Of a stretch of DNA of 6,734 nucleotides, positions 1-6,734 are shown piece after piece. Every line of letters starts with the position of its first letter. Position 1 is the stretch's first letter. The position numbers and the translations under genes were made by a program. Under the pieces are notes generated by a model. The model had not been told where the DNA came from. It saw nothing but the letters and a program-made list of their open reading frames with translations, and made no database searches. This DNA comes from Thermoplasmata archaeon (GTDB lineage: Archaea; Thermoplasmatota; Thermoplasmata; UBA10834). The stretch is taken from contig JALHSX010000331.1 in assembly GCA_022865445.1 (NCBI GenBank), positions 1 to 6,734 on the forward strand, read 5' to 3'.

Positions 1-873
<873 letters not shown>

Positions 874-889
<16 letters not shown>

Positions 890-1914
890 GGCCCGAGATG
901 GCCCGTAGGAAAGCAGAGCTCCTTGCAGGTGGAGCGGTCAGAATCCCCAAGGATTTCAGGCTGCCGTTCCTCCCGAGCAGATCGACTGCAGGGCCCGGTG
1001 CTGGCTCGGTCGGCGTTGTCTTCGCCTTCGGCAACACGAGAGCCAAGAAACCCATCTCGAGAGACGCGGGCGAGTTCGAACTAGTCAAGAGAGGCCAGCA
1101 CCTCGCCATTCTGAGGAATGGCGAAGTCCTAATCGACAACGTCGAGCTCGTCCCGACCCTCCTCCACGCGCCATTCCAGGCGTTCGTTAACATCGACCAT
1201 GCGTGCGTGCTGAACTGCAAGTTCTGCGCCTCCCCAAGACTTGGCCAGAACCTCACGAAGGAACTCACCGATGACAAGATAGTCGCGATGATAGAGGACG
1301 CATCCAAGAAGAAGGATTTCAAGTCGGTGGCATTCACCAGTGCTGTTCCTGAGTCACCGTCCATGACAGCAAAGAGGATGGCGGGTCTGGTACGAAGAGT
1401 GAGGAAATTGCTTCCGGATGCGCCAATCGGCGTCGAGCCATATGCCACCAGACCGGACGAGGTCGATATGCTGGCGGAAGCTGGCGCAGACGAGATCAAG
1501 CTCAACATCGAGTCGTTCGACCGGGACATCTTCGAGAAGGTGTGCCCAAACAGAGACTACGATCACATACTTCATGCGATCAACCATTCCTGCGAGGTCT
1601 TCGGCAGGAACAAGGTCTGTTCGAACATCATCTTCGGCCTGGGGGAGACGGACGACAACGTTCTCGAGGGGACGCGAGTGCTCGCGAACATGGGCGCGGT
1701 CGCGACCCTCAGGGCGCTTAGAAGGAACGAGTACAACATGGCGGAGTTGGAGAAAGCCCTTGGCTCTCTGGAGCCAGTCACCGCCGAGCGCATGCTGACG
1801 CTTGCGAAGGAGCAGAAGAAGATACTGAAGAGCCACAAGCTCACGCCGCTTGCCTTCAGAACGATGTGCCACACATGCTTGTCGTGTGATCTCGTGCCCT
1901 TTTGGGACGTCTGA
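874..1914 (+). CDS. Radical SAM protein (BioB/LipA-like), function unknown
   Basis: A 346-residue radical SAM enzyme. Residues 111-118 (CVLNCKFC) form the CX3CX2C motif that holds the SAM-cleaving [4Fe-4S] cluster. A glycine-rich IIFGLGET segment at about residues 252-259 resembles the late barrel strand of the BioB/HydE/LipA-type group. The C-terminus has a second cysteine set, C332, C335 and C338 (CX2CX2C), followed by DLVPFWDV, which could hold an auxiliary Fe-S cluster. The first roughly 100 residues form an extra N-terminal region. Substrate and product cannot be read from the sequence. A sulfur-insertion role, such as an archaeal LipS-type lipoyl synthase, is one possibility but unproven. 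The ATG at 874 lies inside the cysS end. An alternative ATG at 898, nine bases after the cysS stop, would shorten the protein by 8 residues. Either way translation is likely coupled to cysS. The TGA at 1912-1914 is two bases from the convergent gltX stop. Confidence 0.9.
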
Positions 1915-1916
1915 GT

Positions 1917-3584
1917 TCATCTGTGCGTGAACACGCATCTGACTATCGGCGCGGACTCCTCAACTCTGACGAAGGCAAACCGCTCGAGTTGAACAACCTT
2001 CCCTTTGGCAGCGGCAAGCAGCGGCTCCGCTTTGCCCTTCTTCGTCGTCCCATCCGGCATGAGCACGATGGCATCGTACGAGGACATCGGAGCCCAGTGG
2101 ATGATCGAGACCCCGTCCTTGAGAATGCTCAGGTCATTGCCGATGTAGTGCGCCTTTCCATCCTTGAACTCGACATTGCAGAGATCCTTCAATCTCAACC
2201 TCGTGTCTCCGGACGGCACATCGTCACGGCCGATGAACAGTGACGGTTCAGGTCCTACCTTGATCTCCCTGATGCCACGCTCAGGGTGCTCCGGATGCGA
2301 AGGCGACTTTCCGACGAGGTCCGGTGCGCCCTCGATCTTGATCTTCACTGGATCGTTGACGAAGAAGTATCGGTTAGCGCCATCGTCAATGAGTTCGCGA
2401 TTGAATGAGTAAAGGGTCTTCCACGAGAACTGGATGTCGACGGCCTTGATCCCAGTCTCGATCCAGTAGCGCCTCAGGGATTCGGGTCTTATCCCGCGCC
2501 TTTTCAGAGCCCTAAGGGTCCCGAGCTGCGGGTCGTCCCAGCCAGTGTAAAGCCCTTCCTTGATACCCGCGGCCATCTTGGAAGTAGATAGCTGAGCATC
2601 CTCGATGGAGATCCTTCCATAGTGGATATAGACCGGCTTCTTCCAGCCAAAGTAGTCGAAGAGGTATTCCTGCCTGAAAGTGTTGTTCAGGTGGTCCTTC
2701 CCCCTGAGAACATGAGTGAGATCGAGCATGTGGTCGTCCACTGCGACCGCCAGGTTCATCAAGGGGTACACGCGGTATTTCGTGCCAGTACGTGGATGTG
2801 GCGTATCGTCTATCCTGAGGCCGACGAAATCCCTGATGGCAGGGTTGGGATGAGCGAGATCCGTCTTCACCATCAGCGACGCCTCCTCGGGCTTGTAGGA
2901 GCCGTCGAACATCTTGTCCCATCTCACCATCTGCTCTGACAGAGGCTGCTCTCTGTGCGAGCAGGCCTTCTTCTTGTTCTTCAGCTCGCGCCAATCATCA
3001 GGCTTGCAGGTGCATACATACGCCTTGCCCATCCCGAGCAGCTTCTTTGCGATGTCGTAGTATATCTCGAACCGATCGCTCTGGATGATGGTCTTATCGA
3101 TCCTGACTCCGAGCCAATCGAAATCCTCTGGGATGGTATCGTAGCCGGTTGGATCGATCCTAGCAGGGTCCGTGTCCTCGAACCTGTTGTAACATATCCC
3201 TCCGTATCTCTTCACATACTCGTCATTGAGTATCGCCATCCTGCTATGGCCGACATGAAGCGGACCTGATGGATTGGGAGCCATCCTCATCCTCACCTCG
3301 CCGGTGACGTCTTTCAGATCCGGGAGACCCATCTCTCTGTGCTTCACTTCCTTGACAAGCAGTTCAGGAGCTAGCCCCTCGAGGGCATTCCTCTGGTCCT
3401 CGGGCGACATCTTGTTGACTTCGCTGATGATGGACTTCGCGAATCCAGAGACCTCCTTCGCTTTGGGCCTCAGCTCAGCATTCTCTGCCATGACCTTCCC
3501 GAGCACTGCGCCCATGGTCGCCTTGCCCTCGAACTGAAGGGCATTTTGCAGAGCATATTTGCGGATGACTTGCTCTAGATCCAC
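1917..3584 (-). CDS. gltX: Glutamyl-tRNA synthetase, archaeal type
   Basis: Class I synthetase that charges tRNA with glutamate in the cytoplasm. Numbering is from GTG at 3584 (555 residues). RMAPNPSGPLHVGH at about 100-113 contains the HIGH-type motif, and LSTSKM at about 332-337 is the KMSKS-type loop, followed by TGWDDPQLGTLRALKRRGI, a hallmark of archaeal GluRS and of eukaryotic GluRS/GlnRS. Residues C191, C193, C208 and H210 form a probable zinc-binding insert. The C-terminal half is the beta-barrel anticodon-binding type rather than the bacterial helical type. The frame stays open to an ATG at 3677, but the extra 31 residues do not resemble the family. In this family the N-terminus begins close to VDLEQVIRKYALQNA, and a TATA element lies about 27 bases upstream of the GTG, so I chose GTG. 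Many archaeal GluRSs are non-discriminating and work with an amidotransferase to make Gln-tRNA; the sequence does not show which type this is. Confidence 0.95.
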   Translation of the reverse strand: MDLEQVIRKYALQNALQFEGKATMGAVLGKVMAENAELRPKAKEVSGFAKSIISEVNKMSPEDQRNALEGLAPELLVKEVKHREMGLPDLKDVTGEVRMRMAPNPSGPLHVGHSRMAILNDEYVKRYGGICYNRFEDTDPARIDPTGYDTIPEDFDWLGVRIDKTIIQSDRFEIYYDIAKKLLGMGKAYVCTCKPDDWRELKNKKKACSHREQPLSEQMVRWDKMFDGSYKPEEASLMVKTDLAHPNPAIRDFVGLRIDDTPHPRTGTKYRVYPLMNLAVAVDDHMLDLTHVLRGKDHLNNTFRQEYLFDYFGWKKPVYIHYGRISIEDAQLSTSKMAAGIKEGLYTGWDDPQLGTLRALKRRGIRPESLRRYWIETGIKAVDIQFSWKTLYSFNRELIDDGANRYFFVNDPVKIKIEGAPDLVGKSPSHPEHPERGIREIKVGPEPSLFIGRDDVPSGDTRLRLKDLCNVEFKDGKAHYIGNDLSILKDGVSIIHWAPMSSYDAIVLMPDGTTKKGKAEPLLAAAKGKVVQLERFAFVRVEESAPIVRCVFTHR

Positions 3585-3607
3585 GGTCGACTCGATTGAC
3601 TGGTCAG

Positions 3608-3615
3608 TATAAATA
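3608..3615 (-). promoter_or_regulatory. TATA box of gltX (leaderless promoter)
   Basis: On the minus strand this reads TATTTATA, preceded by CTCAAATC, which has the run of A residues expected of an archaeal TFB recognition element. Its centre is about 27 bases upstream of the GTG at 3584, the usual distance from an archaeal TATA box to the transcription start. The mRNA would then begin at or within a base or two of the start codon. The spacing and base composition are visible; promoter activity is inferred. Confidence 0.6.
3608..3615 (+). promoter_or_regulatory. Possible shared TATA box for the UbiD-family gene
   Basis: On the plus strand the same eight bases read TATAAATA. Transcription would start near 3638, leaving a leader of about 37 bases before the ATG at 3676. 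The upstream flank (GGTCAG) is a poorer TFB element than on the other strand, so this orientation may be the weaker one. I see no better TATA candidate closer to 3676. Confidence 0.4.
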
Positions 3616-3675
3616 GATTTGAGATGGACGGACGAGCTGGAACAATTACGAAAGGATAGAAATAGCCAGTTGGGC

Positions 3676-4962
3676 ATGCATCAGACAGGTGGTCGTCTGT
3701 CTGTCAGAGAGCTGCTGACCCAGTTCAAGGAAACCATAGTCATCAAGGGGCACGTCTCAAGAGAGCTTGAGCTCACAAAGACCCTCTTCAAAGAGAAGAC
3801 GAAACCGGTGCTGTTCGAGAACCTTGACGGATACAGAGCTGTAGGCAATCTGTGGTCTACAAGGGAAAGGATTGCTCAAGCGATGGGCGTCACGTCAGTG
3901 GAACTCACTGCGAAGATGATGCAGGCTATGAGTTCACCTTCACAACCACAGGAGGTCGAGAACGCACCCTTTGACAAGAATGTGTTGACAGAATTCGACC
4001 TCAGAGAATCTGCGATTCCAAAGTTCTACCCCACCGACGGAGGCCGGTTCGTCACTGCAGGTGTGGTCATAGCTGAGCACGACGGGATCAGGAACATGTC
4101 GTTCCATAGACTCATGCTGATAGGCGAGAATAAGTTTGCCATGAGAGTTGTGCCCAGACACTTGTATGCTCTTCACAAGAAGGCCATGGCCAAGGGCGAG
4201 GACCTCAAGATCGCTGTCGCAATAGGTCTCTGCCCCTCGATCATGCTCTCCGCCGCCATGAACCTGGAGTTCGGCAAAGACGAGCTGACCGTCGCCAACT
4301 CTCTGAGACAACTCTGTCTCGGAGAGCCGGTCTGCGTTCGCAAAATCAAGAGCGGGCTTCTGGTCCCGGCGTTCGCGGAGTATGTGTTCGAGGGCAGAGT
4401 GACGAAAGAAACCCACGATGAAGGGCCGTTCGTGGACATCACTGGCACGATAGACCCGATAAGGAAACAGCCGGTCGTCGAGATCGACAGGGTGTACCAT
4501 CGCGACAATGCAATCCTCCAAATCATTCTTCCTGGGGTCGATGAGCACTACCTCATGATGGGGATGCCAAGGGAGCCAGTCATTCAGAGAGCGGTCGGTC
4601 TTGCGGTCCCCGAGGTACACGCCGTTCGTCTGACCGAGGGGGGATGCTGCTGGCTGCACGGAGTAGTGTCCATAACGAAACAGAAGGATGGAGACGGAAT
4701 CAACGCGATAATGGCCGCACTTGGAGCCCATCCGTCCATGAAGCTTGTGACCATCGTCGACGGCGACATAGATGTGTTCGACGATCGAGAGGTCGAGTGG
4801 GCCGTTGCGACGAGATTCCAGGGCCACAAGGGTCTTGTAGTGATCGAGAACGCCAGAGGGAGCAGCCTCGACCCGAGCGCTGACGAGACCACCACGAAGG
4901 TCGGCATCGATGCGACGAAGCCAATCGGCGGAGAGGGGTTCGAGAGGGTCAAGCCTGTCTGA
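3676..4962 (+). CDS. UbiD-family prFMN-dependent decarboxylase (possible anhydromevalonate phosphate decarboxylase)
   Basis: A 428-residue member of the UbiD family, which (de)carboxylates unsaturated acids using prenylated FMN supplied by a UbiX partner. Family marks, numbered from ATG 3676: DGGRFVTAGVV at 121-131; N140 and R145 in RNMSFHR, with the Asn-plus-five-Arg spacing of prFMN and catalytic residues; VAIGLCPSI at 181-189; PAFAEYVFEG at 231-240 with conserved glutamates E235 and E239; EGPFVDITG at 249-257; GGCCWLH at 322-328; and RGSSLDPS at 394-401. In most archaea a UbiD homologue of this length makes isopentenyl phosphate from trans-anhydromevalonate 5-phosphate in the modified mevalonate pathway, which is the most likely role; this is inference. 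The frame extends upstream to a TTG at 3619, but that lies next to the TATA box and adds residues unlike the family, so ATG 3676 is preferred. No strong Shine-Dalgarno sequence is visible. No ubiX or aconitase-X gene is in the window. Confidence 0.92.
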   Translation: MHQTGGRLSVRELLTQFKETIVIKGHVSRELELTKTLFKEKTKPVLFENLDGYRAVGNLWSTRERIAQAMGVTSVELTAKMMQAMSSPSQPQEVENAPFDKNVLTEFDLRESAIPKFYPTDGGRFVTAGVVIAEHDGIRNMSFHRLMLIGENKFAMRVVPRHLYALHKKAMAKGEDLKIAVAIGLCPSIMLSAAMNLEFGKDELTVANSLRQLCLGEPVCVRKIKSGLLVPAFAEYVFEGRVTKETHDEGPFVDITGTIDPIRKQPVVEIDRVYHRDNAILQIILPGVDEHYLMMGMPREPVIQRAVGLAVPEVHAVRLTEGGCCWLHGVVSITKQKDGDGINAIMAALGAHPSMKLVTIVDGDIDVFDDREVEWAVATRFQGHKGLVVIENARGSSLDPSADETTTKVGIDATKPIGGEGFERVKPV

Positions 4963-4969
4963 GACAATG

Positions 4970-4983
4970 CCAGGGAGTCCTGG
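4970..4983. repeat. Small perfect inverted repeat after the UbiD-family gene
   Basis: CCAGG at 4970-4974 and CCTGG at 4979-4983 are a perfect 5-bp inverted repeat with a 4-base loop (GAGT), starting 8 bases after the UbiD stop. A competing pairing is TGCCA at 4968-4972 with TGGCA at 4988-4992. No T-run follows, so it does not look like a classical intrinsic terminator. Stems this short can arise by chance. Confidence 0.3.
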
Positions 4984-4999
4984 GACGTGGCAGTACTAG

Positions 5000-5015
5000 G
5001 CCCTGCAGTTAGGGC
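5000..5015. repeat. Inverted repeat just upstream of the HesB-like promoter
   Basis: GCCCT at 5000-5004 and AGGGC at 5011-5015 form a perfect 5-bp stem around a 6-base loop (GCAGTT). It abuts the AAAAT of the next gene's promoter, so it could be an operator for that gene or a processing or termination hairpin for the UbiD transcript. A chance occurrence is also possible. Confidence 0.3.
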
Positions 5016-5030
5016 AAAATGCTTTAATAT
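5016..5030 (+). promoter_or_regulatory. Promoter of the HesB-like gene
   Basis: An AAAAT stretch at 5016-5020 (TFB element-like) is followed by TTTAATAT at 5023-5030, a good archaeal TATA box in otherwise G+C-rich DNA. Transcription would begin near 5053, about 10 bases before the ATG at 5063. AGAGG at 5051-5055 sits at a Shine-Dalgarno-like distance but would fall at the very 5' end of such an mRNA. Confidence 0.6.
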
Positions 5031-5062
5031 GGTCCCGTCCTAAATCAACCAGAGGCAACTAG

Positions 5063-5380
5063 ATGATCACAGTCACGCCAAAGGCGGTAGAGACGATCAA
5101 GTCCATCGTGAAGGAAGCCAAGAAGAATGATCCAATCAGGATATTCTTCGGCGGGTACGGATGCTCGGGCCCTGCCTACATGATGGCCTTCGACAAGAAG
5201 AAGGAAGACGACATTGAGGTCAAGGTCGATGGCTTCAACCTGATTTACGAGAAGGAACTCGATTCAGATATCAAGGAAGCAGTCGTCGATTCGATTGACA
5301 CGCCGGAAGGCCCCGGAGTCGTAGTTCGCGTGAAGTCGGCGAACCCGTCTGCGTGCAGCTCCTGCGCCGGCTGCCACTAG
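5063..5380 (+). CDS. HesB/IscA-like Fe-S protein with C-terminal CX2CX2C
   Basis: A small 105-residue cytoplasmic protein of the HesB/IscA (A-type carrier) fold, linked in this superfamily to Fe-S cluster assembly or transfer. The start MITVTPKAVETIKSIV matches the usual A-type N-terminus. GGYGCSGPAY at 30-39 places C34 where A-type carriers have their first conserved Cys. In place of the usual CGC near the end, it finishes ACSSCAGCH with C98, C101 and C104 (CX2CX2C). This resembles the HesB-related family in which some methanogen members carry selenocysteine at the position of C34; here the codon is ordinary TGC (5162-5164). It has its own promoter and appears monocistronic. The exact role (carrier, scaffold or redox protein) cannot be told from sequence. 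Confidence 0.88.
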   Translation: MITVTPKAVETIKSIVKEAKKNDPIRIFFGGYGCSGPAYMMAFDKKKEDDIEVKVDGFNLIYEKELDSDIKEAVVDSIDTPEGPGVVVRVKSANPSACSSCAGCH

Positions 5381-5394
5381 ATTCGCCGGCCTGA

Positions 5395-5410
5395 GAGAAA
5401 AGATTCATAC
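5395..5410 (+). promoter_or_regulatory. Weak promoter of hef
   Basis: GAGAAAAG at 5395-5402 resembles a TFB element and ATTCATAC at 5403-5410 a weak TATA box. The box centre is about 27 bases upstream of the GTG at 5434, which fits a leaderless start. The match to the TATA consensus is poor, so the positional fit carries most of the weight. Confidence 0.4.
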
Positions 5411-5433
5411 TCTAGGTCTGTTCTCAATGGCTC

Positions 5434-6734
5434 GTGTTCATTGAGCACGAGCTCATCAAACCCTCCAGTGTCGAGCAGAGAGATTATCAGACGAACGTCG
5501 CAGCGGCTGCTATGAAGGAATCCACGCTTGTGGTCCTCCCAACTGGCATGGGCAAGACGATCGTCGCTCTGATTGTCGTAGCAGACACTTTACTGAAGAA
5601 GAACGGCAAGGTGCTCTTCATGGCTCCGACCAGACCCCTGGTCCAGCAGCATGCAGGTTTTCTCAAGAAGTATCTCCTGAAGTTCGAGCCTGCCATGTTC
5701 ACAGGTGAGAACCCGCCAAAGCAGAGGGCGGCGACCTGGAACGAGAGCCGGCTTGTGGTCTCAACTCCGCAGGTCATCGAGAACGATCTGAATGAGGGAA
5801 GGATAGACCTCAAAGAGGTCGATCTGATCGTGTTTGACGAGGCTCACAGGGCTGCAGGAGACTATGCCTACGTATCGATTGGCAAGTGCTTCTCCGGCCT
5901 TGCGCTCGGTATGACCGCCTCGCCTGGCTCGGAAGTTGCGAAGATTGCTGAGGTATGCGAGAACCTCGGCATCACGAATGTGGAGATCAGGTCCGAACTC
6001 GACGAGGACGTAGTGAAATACACCCAGGATGTCAAGACCGACTACGTCGCGGTGAACGTCCAGGAGGGGATGTCGAGGATAGTCTACCTCCTGAAGCAGA
6101 TATTCGATGAGCAACTGACTAAACTGCGTGGCTGGGGATTCTTGGATCCCAAGAAGCCGGCCACGACGAGAGACCTCCTGGCAGCTGGGAACATCATACG
6201 CGCACGCCTGAATTCGGGGACGAACTCGTTCTCGTTGTTCAAGGCTGCGAGCACGCAGGGACTAGCGATGAAGGTCAACCACGCGGTCGAGCTCGCGGAG
6301 ACTCAGGGGAAAGGAGCCCTCGAGAACTACTTCGACAAGATCGTGAAAGAAGGGAGCGGGAAAGGAGGTTCGAAGGCGTCCAGGGACCTGGTCAAGGATG
6401 CCCGATTCCAGCAGGCAAGAACCCTTCTGTACGGCATGGAGCTGGACCATCCGAAGCTGGAGAAGCTGGTCCCGATCCTGAGGCAGCAGTTCCTTGCCAA
6501 GCCGGAGTCGAGGATCATAGTCTTCACTCACTACCGGGACACTTGCGACATCGTGACCCAGATGTTCGAGAAGATAGAAGGTTTCAGGCCAGTCAGGTTC
6601 GTAGGCCAAGCGACCAAAGGGGAGGACATCGGCCTCAACCAGAAGGAGCAGAAGGAGATCATAGAGAAGTTCCAGAGCGGCAGCTTCAACATCCTCGTCT
6701 CGACATCCATAGCCGAGGAAGGATTGGACATACC
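5434..6734 (+). CDS. hef: Hef/FANCM-type superfamily 2 DNA helicase, N-terminal part (3' end outside window)
   Basis: N-terminal 433 residues of an SF2 helicase acting on stalled or branched replication forks. Numbered from GTG 5434: Walker A PTGMGKT at 36-42, motif Ia APTRPLVQQH at 64-73, STPQVIEND at 110-118, DEAH box D135-H138, motif III TAS at 161-163, motif IV region RIIVFTHYRDT at 360-370, and motif V STSIAEEGLDI at 423-433. The long helical stretch between the two RecA-like domains (about residues 200-350) fits the fork-recognition insert of Hef and FANCM. The frame is closed upstream by TAG at 5413-5415, and GTG 5434 is the only good start; it gives (M)FIEHELIKPSSVEQRDYQ, which matches Hef N-termini. 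In Euryarchaeota Hef normally continues into an XPF/ERCC4-type nuclease domain, but that would lie beyond the window, so its presence is not shown here. Motif VI is also outside. Confidence 0.9.
   Translation, partial: MFIEHELIKPSSVEQRDYQTNVAAAAMKESTLVVLPTGMGKTIVALIVVADTLLKKNGKVLFMAPTRPLVQQHAGFLKKYLLKFEPAMFTGENPPKQRAATWNESRLVVSTPQVIENDLNEGRIDLKEVDLIVFDEAHRAAGDYAYVSIGKCFSGLALGMTASPGSEVAKIAEVCENLGITNVEIRSELDEDVVKYTQDVKTDYVAVNVQEGMSRIVYLLKQIFDEQLTKLRGWGFLDPKKPATTRDLLAAGNIIRARLNSGTNSFSLFKAASTQGLAMKVNHAVELAETQGKGALENYFDKIVKEGSGKGGSKASRDLVKDARFQQARTLLYGMELDHPKLEKLVPILRQQFLAKPESRIIVFTHYRDTCDIVTQMFEKIEGFRPVRFVGQATKGEDIGLNQKEQKEIIEKFQSGSFNILVSTSIAEEGLDI

Noticed and set aside
1897..1906. CCC-TTTT-GGG as a terminator at the end of the radical SAM gene
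   Set aside because: The stem is only 3 bp, it lies inside the coding sequence, and no T-run follows it.
3619..3675. TTG at 3619 as the start of the UbiD-family gene
   Set aside because: It lies only 4 bases after the TATA element, so a transcript from that promoter would not contain it, and the added residues do not look like the family N-terminus.
3940..4827. A 295-residue open frame on the minus strand opposite the UbiD-family gene
   Set aside because: The plus-strand UbiD protein matches its family across the whole length, and the antisense product has no recognisable domain. It is a codon-bias shadow.
5365..5390. CGCCGGC repeated at 5365-5371 and 5384-5390 around the HesB-like stop codon
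   Set aside because: The repeat is 7 bases of plain G+C-rich sequence and the first copy is explained by coding. There is too little to support a regulatory or recombination site.
5427..5444. A five-codon mini-ORF (ATG to TGA, MARVH) overlapping the hef start in another frame
   Set aside because: It could be an upstream coupling ORF, but if hef is leaderless from 5434 it would not be transcribed intact, and so short a frame is easily due to chance.

Overview
This window reads as a piece of an archaeal chromosome. The evidence is an archaeal-type glutamyl-tRNA synthetase, a Hef/FANCM-type helicase, a UbiD-family decarboxylase of the archaeal kind, a HesB-like protein of a type known from methanogens, and AT-rich TATA-like boxes about 27 bp upstream of several gene starts. 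Coding sequence is G+C-rich at third positions. A mesophilic euryarchaeal lineage (Thermoplasmata-like or methanogen-related) is a reasonable guess, but the window alone does not settle it.

Layout: (1) 1-889, the 3' two thirds of cysS (cysteinyl-tRNA synthetase), plus strand, cut by the left edge. (2) 874-1914, a radical SAM protein overlapping cysS by 16 bases and probably co-transcribed with it. (3) 1917-3584, gltX on the minus strand, converging on the radical SAM gene with only two bases between the stop codons. (4) 3585-3675, a divergent promoter region with one TATA element that can be read on both strands. (5) 3676-4962, a UbiD-family prFMN-dependent decarboxylase, plus strand. (6) 4963-5062, an intergenic region with two small inverted repeats and a clear promoter. 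(7) 5063-5380, a small HesB/IscA-like protein. (8) 5381-5433, a short spacer with a weak promoter. (9) 5434-6734, the N-terminal helicase part of Hef, starting at GTG and cut by the right edge. Coding density is high and no gap exceeds about 100 bases.

The genes are mostly housekeeping: two aminoacyl-tRNA synthetases, probable isoprenoid-precursor synthesis (UbiD, perhaps anhydromevalonate phosphate decarboxylase), Fe-S/sulfur chemistry (radical SAM and HesB-like proteins) and replication-fork repair (Hef). I see no mobile element, CRISPR array, tRNA, rRNA or phage feature, and no convincing new multi-gene system. The points most worth a second look are the uncharacterised radical SAM protein coupled to cysS, the C-terminal CX2CX2C motifs shared by the radical SAM and HesB-like proteins, and GTG starts that look leaderless in gltX and hef.
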